A stretch of 64,000 nucleotides of DNA from Desulfobacteraceae bacterium (lineage in GTDB: Bacteria > Desulfobacterota > DSM-4660 > Desulfatiglandales > Desulfatiglandaceae), in assembly GCA_016844935.1 (NCBI GenBank), contig JAERTK010000292.1, positions 1 to 64,000 on the forward strand, in the 5' to 3' direction. The position numbers and the translations under genes were made by a program. The notes below the pieces were generated by a model. The model was not told where the DNA came from, did not search any database, and saw nothing but the letters and a program-made list of their open reading frames with translations. This document shows positions 8,706-16,685 of the stretch, piece after piece; the stretch's first letter is position 1; each line of letters opens with the position of its first letter.

Positions 8706-8990
8706 ATGGTTAAGATGGCGTTTGAATGGAATTTGTCAAAAGCCAAGGTTAACATGGAGAAGCACGGGGTCTCATTTGACGAGGCTGCGACCGTTTTCTA
8801 TGATGACCGAGCTGTAGAGTTTTATGACGACAGCCACTCAGATTGGGAAGACCGCATGCTACTGCTTGGTCTCAGCTGCAAACTCCGGGTCTTACTCATT
8901 TGTCATTGCTATAGAGAAAGTGACTCAGTAATCCGGGTTATCTCAGCTCGTAAAGCAACCAAAAACGAGTCAAAGCTATATCACAGGTGA
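8706..8990 (+). CDS. brnT: BrnT-type ribonuclease toxin
   Basis: BrnT family protein of ~94 residues: FEWNLSKAKVNMEKHGVSFDEA is the classical BrnT opening, followed by the YDD...DWEDRMLLLGLS core and the RVISARKATKNESKLY ending, in which Arg and Lys lie in the catalytic region. BrnT is a RelE-fold toxin that degrades RNA. Start choice: the promoter immediately upstream leaves little or no leader, so ATG 8706 or ATG 8715 are the candidates and the longer reading from 8676 is unlikely. The antitoxin gene follows after four bases, the order usual for this family (toxin first). Confidence 0.88.
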   Translation: MVKMAFEWNLSKAKVNMEKHGVSFDEAATVFYDDRAVEFYDDSHSDWEDRMLLLGLSCKLRVLLICHCYRESDSVIRVISARKATKNESKLYHR

Positions 8991-8994
8991 TATT

Positions 8995-9219
8995 ATGAAA
9001 AAAGAATACGATCTGAACCAACTCAAATCTCGCCCGAATCCCTATGCTAAACGTCTCAAGAAACAAGTCACATTGCGGATTCGACCCGATGTCATAGTGT
9101 ATTTCAAGGATATGGCTGAAAAAAAGGGTATCCCGTATCAAAGCCTGATCAATCTATATTTGCAGGATTGCATGGCCTCCCAACGTGAACTTTCCATGAA
9201 GTGGGCAACAGCAAAATAA
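8995..9219 (+). CDS. brnA: BrnA-type antitoxin
   Basis: A 74-residue protein with the BrnA signature KSRPNPYAKRLKKQVTLRI, then VIVYFKDMAEKKGIPYQSLINLYL, a ribbon-helix-helix-like DNA-binding segment. BrnA neutralises BrnT and represses the shared promoter. It follows brnT directly and the pair stands alone between two other transcription units, as expected for a mobile toxin-antitoxin cassette. Confidence 0.88.
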   Translation: MKKEYDLNQLKSRPNPYAKRLKKQVTLRIRPDVIVYFKDMAEKKGIPYQSLINLYLQDCMASQRELSMKWATAK

Positions 9220-9234
9220 GACGCCCACATTTTT

Positions 9235-9278
9235 CTTGAAAATCGGCACTTGACATGAAGATTTTCAAGGTTTAATAT
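9235..9278 (+). promoter_or_regulatory. Strong promoter with inverted repeat; leaderless start
   Basis: TTGACA (9250-9255), 17 bp, TAATAT (9273-9278): nearly consensus. A perfect 10-bp inverted repeat CTTGAAAATC (9235-9244) / GATTTTCAAG (9260-9269) brackets the -35 box and could be an operator. The ATG at 9285 lies only 6 bp after the -10 box, so the mRNA probably begins at or near the start codon. Confidence 0.6.
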
Positions 9279-9284
9279 GCTCCC

Positions 9285-10430
9285 ATGATTCCCAGACCAG
9301 ACCCCATCCGCCAAATTGAAGCTTCTTTCGGCGTACACCCGGTTACGGCGCTGCTTGGACCGCGGCAATGCGGCAAGACCACCCTGGCTCGGTTCATGGC
9401 TGAACAGGAGCCGTCCACATTTTTTGACCTGGAAAACCCCGTTGATATCCAGCGACTTTCTGCGCCCATGCAGGCGCTAAAGGACCTTACCGGCCTGGTG
9501 ATCATAGATGAGGTTCAGAGAAAGCCAGGATTATTTGAGCTGTTCCGGGTGCTTGTGGATCGATCTGAGCATAATGCCCGATTCCTGTTGTTGGGATCCG
9601 CATCACCGCATTTGATCAAGGGTGTTTCGGAATCGCTGGCTGGAAGAATCGGATTCGTTGATTTGGGAGGGTTTCAGCTCTGGGAAATCGGGGAGCAGCA
9701 CCGCAATCAATTATGGATAAGAGGGGGCTTTCCCAGATCTTATCTGGCCGATTCCGATGCGGACAGTCTTCGGTGGCGTGAAAACTTCATCCGCACATTT
9801 CTTGAAAGAGACATCCCTCAATTGGGTATCGCTATTCCGGCTGGAACCCTTCGGCGATTCTGGACCATGGTCGCCCATTATCACGGGCAGGTGTGGAACG
9901 CGGCGGAATTTGCACGATCTCTCGGTACTGCTGAAAATACCGCGCGGAAATACCTCCATATCCTTGCGGGTGCCTACATGGTACGTGTGTTGCCGCCATG
10001 GTTTGAAAACCTGAAAAAGCGTCAGGTGAAAGCCCCTAAAATATACATTCGAGATAGCGGTCTCTTTCACAGCCTGCTTCAAATCTCAAGCCTGACCGAC
10101 CTGCAGGGGAATCCTAAAACCGGCGCGTCATGGGAGGGTTTTGCCTTGGAGCATGTTGTCCATGCCCTCCACGTGAGAGATGTCTATTTCTGGGCAACAC
10201 ACGCAGGGGCGGAACTGGATCTGATGGTGCCGATCCGGGGAAAACGGTACGGTTTTGAATTCAAATACACCGATGCGCCCGGGCGCAAACGGTCGATGCA
10301 TATCGCCATTGAAGATCTCGGACTGGAACATCTGTGGGTCGTCTATCCCGGGGATCAAAAATACACCCTTGACGACAGGATTACCGCCATACCGCTGGAG
10401 GAGGCTTTTCAACTTGCAAAAACCGTGTGA
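9285..10430 (+). CDS. AAA-family ATPase with DUF4143 C-terminal domain
   Basis: A 381-residue protein with Walker A GPRQCGKTT (about residues 25-33), Walker B LVIIDEVQRKPGLF (about 71-84), sensor GSASP, a winged-helix-like middle (TMVAHYHGQVWNAAEFARSLG) and the C-terminal DUF4143 part ending in a PD-(D/E)XK-like arrangement (GAELDLMV...GFEFKYTD). The family is common in bacteria and archaea and has no firmly established role. The nuclease-like tail and accessory location invite a defence or toxin-like reading, but nothing here proves it. A second, divergent member follows at 10601 under its own promoter. Confidence 0.88.
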   Translation: MIPRPDPIRQIEASFGVHPVTALLGPRQCGKTTLARFMAEQEPSTFFDLENPVDIQRLSAPMQALKDLTGLVIIDEVQRKPGLFELFRVLVDRSEHNARFLLLGSASPHLIKGVSESLAGRIGFVDLGGFQLWEIGEQHRNQLWIRGGFPRSYLADSDADSLRWRENFIRTFLERDIPQLGIAIPAGTLRRFWTMVAHYHGQVWNAAEFARSLGTAENTARKYLHILAGAYMVRVLPPWFENLKKRQVKAPKIYIRDSGLFHSLLQISSLTDLQGNPKTGASWEGFALEHVVHALHVRDVYFWATHAGAELDLMVPIRGKRYGFEFKYTDAPGRKRSMHIAIEDLGLEHLWVVYPGDQKYTLDDRITAIPLEEAFQLAKTV

Positions 10431-10537
10431 GTAAGGGTTGATCCTCTTCTACAGAGAATGGCCTTCCAATCGAGTTGTACTGTTTCACCACCGATACTTC
10501 GATATTCAGTTCCCTGCTTCCTACGATTTAATCCCCC

Positions 10538-10566
10538 TTGACAATCATATTCCACTGAACTATTGT
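10538..10566 (+). promoter_or_regulatory. Promoter of the second AAA/DUF4143 gene
   Basis: TTGACA (10538-10543), 17 bp, TATTGT (10561-10566), about 34 bp before the ATG at 10601. No strong ribosome site is visible in the short leader. Confidence 0.5.
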
Positions 10567-10600
10567 GAAATTTCAAGACAATCCACGATAGAGTTGTGAG

Positions 10601-11743
10601 ATGAATATTCCAAGGCAACTGCAACTGCCCCCCTTGGTGGCCATGAAATCTTTTTTTCTTTTCGGGCCCCGTGCCACGGGGAAAACAACCCTGATCCGTC
10701 GCCAACTTGCGAAAAGTGCATCCATCATCGATCTTCTGGATTCCCGTTACTTTTTGAGGTTATCCGCCGCCCCCAACGAACTCGAATCCCTCATTGATGC
10801 GGCCCCCACTGACATCATTGTCATTGATGAAATCCAACGTATTCCAGAGCTTCTCAATGAAATCCATCGTCTCATTGAAAGTCGACGGATCACTTTTCTA
10901 CTGACGGGTTCCAGCGCGCGAAAACTGCGCCGGGGCAAGGCCAACCTGCTGGCCGGCCGTGTATGGGAGGCCAGGATGTTCCCTTTCATTCATCGGGAGC
11001 TGTCGGACTTTGACTTGGATCGCTATCTGCGGTACGGCGGCCTGCCTGCCGTGTATTTGAGCAAGCACCCGGAAGAAGAACTGGAGGCCTACGTGAACAC
11101 CTATCTCAAGGAAGAAATTCTGGCGGAAAGTCTCATCCGGCGGCTTCCGCCATTTTCACGGTTTCTGAGGTCCATTGCCTTAAGTAATGGCGAAATCATA
11201 AACTTCACCAAAATGGGCAATGATTGTCAGGTGTCGCCTTCCACGGTGACGGAATATGTGGGGCTCCTGGAGGATACTCTGATCGGCTTTATCCTGCCCG
11301 CATGGACCCGATCCAGAAAACGAAAAGCCATCAAGGCCGGAAAATTCTATTTTTTTGATCCCGGTGTGACCCATATGCTGGCTGGGACGGAAACTCTCGA
11401 CCGCAATTCAAATCTTTACGGAAAGAGTTTTGAACAGTTTATCGGCATGGAGCTGCGAGCATACCTGAGTTACCGACGAAAAAAACTTGCCTTGTCCTAT
11501 TGGCGATCAACCAACGGTCATAAGGTGGACTTCCTGTTGGGGGAAAAGACCGCTATCGAGGTCAAAGCCTCCGGAAGAATCAGTAAGAACGACTTCAAAG
11601 GGCTGAAATACTTAAAAGAGGAAGGCATATTCCAACATCTTGTTCTGGTCAGTCAGGACCCCATCAGTACCCGTAAGGACGGTATCCTCACCTTGCCATG
11701 GCAGAAATTCCTGGCAGACTTGTGGGAAGACAGATTTGTTTAA
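10601..11743 (+). CDS. AAA-family ATPase with DUF4143 C-terminal domain (second copy)
   Basis: A 380-residue relative of the gene at 9285 but clearly diverged. It has Walker A GPRATGKTT (about residues 22-30), Walker B IIVIDEIQRIPELL (about 71-84), sensor GSSARKLRR, the LRYGGLPAVY motif of the family and a C-terminal nuclease-like core (HKVDFLLG...AIEVKAS). The D-x(n)-ExK pattern is complete. It has its own promoter, so the two copies are not an operon. The next gene is convergent and starts 58 bp beyond. Confidence 0.88.
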   Translation: MNIPRQLQLPPLVAMKSFFLFGPRATGKTTLIRRQLAKSASIIDLLDSRYFLRLSAAPNELESLIDAAPTDIIVIDEIQRIPELLNEIHRLIESRRITFLLTGSSARKLRRGKANLLAGRVWEARMFPFIHRELSDFDLDRYLRYGGLPAVYLSKHPEEELEAYVNTYLKEEILAESLIRRLPPFSRFLRSIALSNGEIINFTKMGNDCQVSPSTVTEYVGLLEDTLIGFILPAWTRSRKRKAIKAGKFYFFDPGVTHMLAGTETLDRNSNLYGKSFEQFIGMELRAYLSYRRKKLALSYWRSTNGHKVDFLLGEKTAIEVKASGRISKNDFKGLKYLKEEGIFQHLVLVSQDPISTRKDGILTLPWQKFLADLWEDRFV

Positions 11744-11801
11744 GGGACGTGGGGATTTTCTGGCCGGAACGACCCTTTACCAGAAACTCCCCTTGGACTG
11801 T

Positions 11802-12989
11802 TTACATCTCCACCGTAAACTTGTCGGTCTCCTCATTCCATTGGCCCACCAGGGAATAGATCAGGAAAAGGACGATCAGTCCGATCACCGCCCACTTGTA
11901 CCCCATGAGATCCGGTATGAAGGCCCGGAAGCCAATCAATTGTTTGAAACCGGCCGAGGAATTGATCAAGGCTTTGAACAGGGAGTTGGTGGCAGCAAAA
12001 AAGATGACCACCACCATGAGCTTGATGTGCCCTTCGCCGGCACGCCACACACTCCCGGATCCGCACCCCCCCGAAACCAGCATACCGAAACCGAAAATGG
12101 TCCCCCCCACCAGGCTCCCGAACCAGAAGGTGGGGGTCACATAGGCGTTATCCGGCCTGAGCCCCGTCCATTTGAGCGCCGCGAACCCCAGAACCCCGAT
12201 GATAATGCTGAAGGAAACAGCTTTCACCATATCCCCCTCACCGGTCATGAAGGGATCCCTGAAACACCGGACAAAACAGAAACGGGTTCGTTGAATGATG
12301 ATGCCGAAACCGATGCCGCAAAGCAGTAGGCCGCCCACCCGGGTATACGCTTCCTTGGCATAGAACCATACCGCCACCAGGGCGCCCAGGAACACAATGG
12401 CGCCGATGTAGGGCTCCAGAAACAGAAGATTGATCTTTTTGCCGCCCCCGGCTTTGGGGGGCGATGAAGGCAGATTCATCATTTCCCAGTACAGGTAACG
12501 AAGTCCAAGATAGGCTCCCGCTATCAACCCCACCATCATGGCCAACCCCGCGAAAGACAGCGCGCTGCTGGCAATATAGAAACCGCCCACATTGCACCCG
12601 CCCGCCATGGCGGAGCCGACGCCCATGAAGCATCCGCCGACCACCCCTTTGATCAGTTCCCGGCCGGGGGCCATTCGGATGGCGAACTGCTTGCTCAAAA
12701 GCGCTGCCCCGAAAGCGCCCCAGAGGAGACCCAGGGTCAGGATGGAGTTTGTGGAGAGAATAGGAGAAAGGGGCGCCTGGTCATAAAGCCCCACCTGGTG
12801 GAAAAACCAGTCCGCCCAGTTTCTAAGGCCCCCCACCACGCCCCATGGCCGGGCCCAGGCAAAGGTGAGGACGCTCAGGATGCCGATGAGAACGCCACCC
12901 AGCCATATGGGCCAGTTCTCGTAGAACACCACGGCGTAAGATCGCTTCAGGACATCCCCCATTGCACTTGTTTGCGTTTCTTCACTCAT
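11802..12989 (-). CDS. YeeE/YedE-family sulfur-compound transporter
   Basis: A roughly 395-residue, highly hydrophobic membrane protein with two YeeE/YedE repeats. Each has a conserved Gly-Cys signature: GGCNVGGFY in the first half, GGCGSGSVWR near the end of the second. Members such as TsuA import thiosulfate through cysteine relays, and related YedE proteins occur beside TusA and DsrE genes in sulfur metabolisers. The ATG at 12989 is preceded by GGAGG at good spacing; a TTG 12 bases earlier is less plausible. It is the last gene of the minus-strand sulfur region, 18 bp after the TPR gene. The exact substrate is unknown. Confidence 0.88.
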   Translation of the reverse strand: MSEETQTSAMGDVLKRSYAVVFYENWPIWLGGVLIGILSVLTFAWARPWGVVGGLRNWADWFFHQVGLYDQAPLSPILSTNSILTLGLLWGAFGAALLSKQFAIRMAPGRELIKGVVGGCFMGVGSAMAGGCNVGGFYIASSALSFAGLAMMVGLIAGAYLGLRYLYWEMMNLPSSPPKAGGGKKINLLFLEPYIGAIVFLGALVAVWFYAKEAYTRVGGLLLCGIGFGIIIQRTRFCFVRCFRDPFMTGEGDMVKAVSFSIIIGVLGFAALKWTGLRPDNAYVTPTFWFGSLVGGTIFGFGMLVSGGCGSGSVWRAGEGHIKLMVVVIFFAATNSLFKALINSSAGFKQLIGFRAFIPDLMGYKWAVIGLIVLFLIYSLVGQWNEETDKFTVEM

Positions 12990-13007
12990 GATATCCTCCA
13001 AAGATCG

Positions 13008-13424
13008 TTAACAGCCTTCGTCTTCTTCAACCGGAATGCTTTTCTTTTTTACAGGCTTAGGTGGCGGTGGCGGTGAGGCAGCACCGGATGATGGTTGGAC
13101 CTGACCCCTTTCAGAAACGTCCGGGGCAAGCAGGTCGGAATCTTTGTTCGCTTTTTCCGCCAGTGCTGAAACCACCGAGAGATCATAATAATGCCAGGCC
13201 ACATGGGATGTGGAATCCGCTTGAACTGCCTGCCGGAAATAGGACTTTGCATCCAGAAATTTCCCCCGGTCATAGGCTTGTTTGCCGAACCGGATCATCT
13301 CCCCGCAACGGGCTTTGTCAGGCACAATGGCCTTGGGGTTTTCTGCACTGGCAATTCGGGGCAGAAAGGCCACCGAAACCAAAAGGAAAAGCACAAGAAT
13401 GAAACCTGGAATTTTATTTTTCAC
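13008..13424 (-). CDS. Exported TPR-like protein of unknown function
   Basis: A 138-residue protein starting at a GTG preceded by TTGGAGG. It has a signal peptide (basic start KNKIPGF, hydrophobic core, cleavage after ASA), so the mature part is probably periplasmic. The body resembles one to two TPR units (FGKQAYDRGKFLDAKSYFRQAVQAD), followed by a Pro/Lys-rich tail ending in acidic residues and a final Cys. Earlier in-frame codons (to 13478) lack a ribosome site. It is paired with the YedE-type gene and may be an accessory binding protein for it; that is inference from position. Confidence 0.7.
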   Translation of the reverse strand: MKNKIPGFILVLFLLVSVAFLPRIASAENPKAIVPDKARCGEMIRFGKQAYDRGKFLDAKSYFRQAVQADSTSHVAWHYYDLSVVSALAEKANKDSDLLAPDVSERGQVQPSSGAASPPPPPKPVKKKSIPVEEDEGC

Positions 13425-13509
13425 AGGGCTATACCTCCAAAGAAGTCCGTCTATGATCCTGCTGATGCGGAAAATCACTGTTCAGCACGAAATTTCGGGA
13501 CTTATGATG

Positions 13510-13543
13510 AAAAAAATCCCCCGCCCTGTCAAGGCGGGGGGGG
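13510..13543 (-). terminator. Rho-independent terminator after the rhodanese gene
   Basis: Read on the minus strand, a GC-only stem CCCCCGCC / GGCGGGGG closes a short TTGACA-type loop and is followed by a run of seven T. It lies 25 bp after the stop of the rhodanese gene and upstream of the TPR and YedE genes, so those two may be transcribed at a lower level or from their own start. Confidence 0.85.
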
Positions 13544-13567
13544 AATTTTGTACCACAATTTTTACTA

Positions 13568-14884
13568 TTACAATTCCCAGATCATATAAGTGCCGTCCGT
13601 TTTGCACTGGCATCCGGCTTTGAGGTATTTCACATCGTACCCTTTTTCCTTCAGGAGCAGGTAGGCCATTTCCCCGCGAACGCCCGTCCGGCAGTGGACC
13701 ACCACAAATTTGTTGCTGGGAATATCACCCAGCTTGGTGGGCAGTTCGTCCAGGGAGATGTTGACGGCCCCCGGAAAATGTCCTGCCTTGTACTCCTCAG
13801 GCCCGCGAACGTCCACCACGGTAATGGCCTCGGATTTGAGAGCCGCTTCAAAATCCGCAATGCTGATCTGTCCCGGCTCCAGTTTTCGCACATAGACAAT
13901 CTCCGTTGCGGCCGGACCGGTTTTAACGTCATATCCTTTTTGTTTCCAGGTGATGATGCCCGGAAAGTCCAGCAGGGTCACGTTCTTGTAACGCCACCCG
14001 CGAGCGGTATTCACAGCTTTCTTGGCTTCTTCAATATTGTCGGAATAAAAAACGACGGGCGCCGTGAGGGATTCGGGAAACTGATCCTTAGACGCTTCAA
14101 GTTGTCCGGCGGGAATGCCAACGGCCCTCGGGATATGCCCTGCTGTAACGGCGGCAGGTGCTCTCAGATCGACCAATACGATGTTGGCGGTTCTCACGTA
14201 ATCGGATGTGGAAACAGTGTGGTGTCCTGTTTTTTTCCAGTTGGGAATGCCCTGCACATACACTTTTACATTTTTGTAACCCCATTTTTTCGCCAGACCG
14301 GCGGATTTAGGACTCATGCCTCATGTGGGGCCTCCGCAGTAAAAGATGAGCAGTGTGTTCTTATCGGCCGGCAGCAGTTCCTTCCCTTTCTTTTTCAGCA
14401 TGGGAACGGGAATGGAGACCGCCGTTGGGATATGAGCAGCCGAAGCGACTGAGACGGGCCTTGCATCCACCAGGAAATAATTCCCCGCCTCTGGCCCTTT
14501 CTCAACCAGGGCCACCACTTCGTCGGTCTTAATTTCAGTCACGCCCTCGGGGAGGGAAATCAGCGCCTTTTTGATGGAGAGGGCCACATTGTCTGGTCCC
14601 TCAACCTTATATTTGACCACTACGGCCGTGGGGTATTTGATTTCCTTGGTTTTTGTAAAGTTAATAAACTTCGTGCTGTCGTTAAACTTAAACAGCATAA
14701 GCCCTTTGCCCTTTACTTTCACCGATACGGTTTTGGCCTTGTTTGTAACCGCTTTCACCTGCCCTTTGACCTTAAGATCCCCACTATTTTCAGCAGCTGT
14801 GACCTGGCTGAAAAACATGAAAGAAAAGGCAAAAAGTATTGCGGCAAAGACCCTGATGGTTGATGTCGCTCTTTTTTTGTTCAT
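13568..14884 (-). CDS. Exported triple-rhodanese protein, probable selenoprotein (in-frame UGA at codon 188)
   Basis: Read as one gene of 438 codons with a UGA at 14321-14323 decoded as selenocysteine (Sec188). Layout: signal peptide (NKKRATSTIRVF, hydrophobic core, cleavage near VTA), a beta-rich domain (about 36-110), then three rhodanese-like domains. The first carries LVDARP and the loop CGGPT-U-GMSPKSA, where relatives have Cys in place of U, then AKKWGYKNVKVY. The second (VLVDLRAP) has lost its active Cys. The third is canonical (VVDVRGPEEY, HCRTGVRG). Frame and homology continue unbroken across the UGA and a SECIS-like hairpin follows. The ATG at 14884 has GGAGG 8 bp upstream. Rhodaneses transfer sulfane sulfur; this one would act outside the cytoplasmic membrane. 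The alternative is a nonsense mutation of a Cys codon. Confidence 0.8.
14291..14303 (-). promoter_or_regulatory. Candidate bacterial SECIS hairpin
   Basis: Minus-strand RNA reads CGCC-GGUCU-GGCG: a 4-bp GC stem and a five-base loop GGUCU. The loop starts 22 nt after the UGA, within the range used by bacterial SelB, and repeats the GGUCU found in the apical loop of the E. coli fdhF element. The short stem is the weak point; folding with flanking bases was not computed. Confidence 0.7.
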
Positions 14885-14904
14885 ATGCATACCCTCCATT
14901 CTGC

Positions 14905-14938
14905 GAAGCCCGGGGGTGAGCGCTCATCCTCGGGCTTC
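14905..14938 (-). repeat. Intercistronic hairpin before the rhodanese gene
   Basis: A 34-base near-perfect inverted repeat with arms GAAGCCCG / CGGGCTTC and a mostly paired interior around GAG-CG-CTC. No T run follows on the minus strand, so it is more likely an mRNA processing or stabilising element than a terminator. It lies between the dsrE-like gene and the rhodanese ribosome site. Confidence 0.6.
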
Positions 14939-14983
14939 TTGGTTACACGGAAATTTCCAATTTCCGCATTCCTTAATTACTGT

Positions 14984-15358
14984 TTAGTAGACCAATGTGG
15001 CATTGGCGCTCAAGAACTCTTCCGTCAACGCCCCGCCCGCAGTGGGTTCGGCTTTGTCGATGAGATCCGCCACATCAATTTTCCTCTCCTGGATGCAGGG
15101 CACGCACACCAGGAGCCGGCCGCCCTGTTCCAGAAATGAATCCACCAGTTCTCTAAGCGGCGAAAAGCCGGCCGAGTGAACATGTTCCAACATCCCTTTT
15201 TTCGCCAGAAAAACCGATGCTCCCTGCAATGCTACCACGGCTTCCACTTCCATGACCAGGGCCGCGTTGGCCAGGACAAAGGGCAGGCTCGCCCTTTCCG
15301 GATCCTCAGCGCCATGGGTTGCAACGTAAACGATCTTTTCGTTTGTTTCTTCCGCCAT
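14984..15358 (-). CDS. DsrE-family sulfur-carrier protein
   Basis: A 124-residue DsrE/DsrF-like protein: KIVYVATHGAEDPERASLPFVLANAAL is the usual opening and LLVCVPCIQERKI carries the conserved cysteines, the first being the likely persulfide carrier. DsrE-type proteins exchange sulfur with TusA and related carriers. It lies between HdrB and the rhodanese gene and so could link outside sulfur capture with the cytoplasmic Hdr-like complex. Which partner it serves is inferred from gene order only. Confidence 0.85.
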   Translation of the reverse strand: MAEETNEKIVYVATHGAEDPERASLPFVLANAALVMEVEAVVALQGASVFLAKKGMLEHVHSAGFSPLRELVDSFLEQGGRLLVCVPCIQERKIDVADLIDKAEPTAGGALTEEFLSANATLVY

Positions 15359-15398
15359 TCTATTTCTCCTTTATGTTGAAAATACCCTGAATAAAGCT

Positions 15399-16328
15399 TT
15401 AATCGGCGTATCTGGCCAGAAAAACGGATAGATCCTCCACATCGGCGCCGATCTTCTGAAGATTTCCCAGGCAAACGGGGCACATGGCCAAGATGGGTTT
15501 TCCGGTCTCCTGAAGTGCCGCATACCGTTTTGTGAGGATCTCCTTGGTGAGCGCCGGGGATACGGATTCCGCCGGTCCCCCGCAGCAATGGGTAAACTTA
15601 CCGGAATTTCTTACGTCCACATGTTCAATGCCGAATCTGTCCAGGATCTTTCTGGGCACATCGGAAAGTTCCAGGTAACGGCCGTAAAAGCAGGGATCGT
15701 GCAGGGTCACCCGACTGTCACCATCCCGGGCCTCGAAATCAATGAGTTCGAAATAGGTTTTCACATCAAACCGGGTGCCCGTGTACTTGGGATAAAGTAC
15801 TTTCAGGGCATAGGTGGTATGGGGATCCACCGTAATGATCTTGTTGATCCCATTGGATTTAAGTTTTTCCGCGACAAATTTGGCGTGTTCGATGAACCCC
15901 TCGTTGTCCCCAAGATCGTACAGCAGGATGCCGCTGTAAAAATCCAGCTTGGGGTTGTAGAAAACATTGACGTCGGATTTATTGAGCAGTTTGACCATTG
16001 CTTTTAAAATGTTGTTGCTGGCCTCCTTGTCCTTTTTGCCGGCCATGAAGACGAATGCCAGTTTTACCAGCAGCTTGGGGACATACTTCTGCAACCAGAC
16101 ATAATCGCCCATTTTGGAATCTTCGAATTGTTCTATCTGGTGCGTGGTCTTTTTGATGTAGGGCATCAACTGGTACATGAGTCCGGTATAAAGCATGGTG
16201 TCGCCCTGTGTGGGGAGATCCGCTCCTTTCCACCATTTGTTCATGGTTTTATTGCCCGCGCCGAAAGGGTTCCGCGTTTTCCGGATGTTGTCCGAAAGGA
16301 CGTCGATGATATGTCTTGGGTTGTACAT
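15399..16328 (-). CDS. hdrB: HdrB/HdrD-like CCG-domain protein
   Basis: A roughly 309-residue protein. Its C-terminal half has the complete cysteine-rich CCG signature: HDPCFYGRYLE, then THCCGGPAES and AMCPVCLGN. The equivalent first site reads DPHTTYALKVLYPKY and lacks its cysteines, so only one of the two noncubane cluster sites of HdrB seems preserved. In Hdr complexes this subunit is the disulfide-handling catalytic site. The ATG at 16328 is chosen for its GGAGGAG site; upstream in-frame codons reach into that site. It follows HdrC by one base pair. The substrate is probably a sulfur-carrier disulfide or persulfide rather than CoM-S-S-CoB. Confidence 0.85.
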   Translation of the reverse strand: MYNPRHIIDVLSDNIRKTRNPFGAGNKTMNKWWKGADLPTQGDTMLYTGLMYQLMPYIKKTTHQIEQFEDSKMGDYVWLQKYVPKLLVKLAFVFMAGKKDKEASNNILKAMVKLLNKSDVNVFYNPKLDFYSGILLYDLGDNEGFIEHAKFVAEKLKSNGINKIITVDPHTTYALKVLYPKYTGTRFDVKTYFELIDFEARDGDSRVTLHDPCFYGRYLELSDVPRKILDRFGIEHVDVRNSGKFTHCCGGPAESVSPALTKEILTKRYAALQETGKPILAMCPVCLGNLQKIGADVEDLSVFLARYAD

Positions 16329-16329
16329 G

Positions 16330-16632
16330 CTAGGCCCTCCTCCAGTGATCCACCACAAACCGTCTCAATCCCAGGATCAGGTCTCCGGGGTCGGCTTCTC
16401 TTGGGCAGGTCTGGATGCAAAGCCCGCAGTGCAAACACCGCCAGAGATCTTCGTAGTTTTCGAGAATTCGGTCCTTTGCGCCGATCTGGGCGTACCGAAT
16501 CATTTTTCTTGGAAAATGCTCATAGATCAGCGGGCATATGGCGGCGCACGTCCCACAGTTGAAGCAATCCATGGTGGTGCTCACGCCAAACCCCTCTAAC
16601 TCATCGGCAAAATCGGGATATACCTGTGTCAT
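16330..16632 (-). CDS. hdrC: HdrC-like iron-sulfur protein
   Basis: A 100-residue protein with two ferredoxin-type motifs, CFNCGTCAAICP and CLHCGLCIQTCP, separated by the helix typical of HdrC. It passes electrons between HdrA and HdrB. It is encoded between the winged-helix protein and HdrB, in the order A-C-B seen in many Hdr clusters. Confidence 0.88.
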   Translation of the reverse strand: MTQVYPDFADELEGFGVSTTMDCFNCGTCAAICPLIYEHFPRKMIRYAQIGAKDRILENYEDLWRCLHCGLCIQTCPREADPGDLILGLRRFVVDHWRRA

Positions 16633-16685
16633 TCCTTATCCCCCTTAATGGAATATTTAGCCATGGCGACCGGACGGATTTTATC

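Noticed and set aside
14321-14323. Reading the UGA as a normal stop giving two separate rhodanese genes
   Set aside because: The stop would cut a single rhodanese domain right at its active-site loop; the downstream piece has no ribosome site before its ATG, and frame and homology are continuous. A nonsense mutation remains the alternative.
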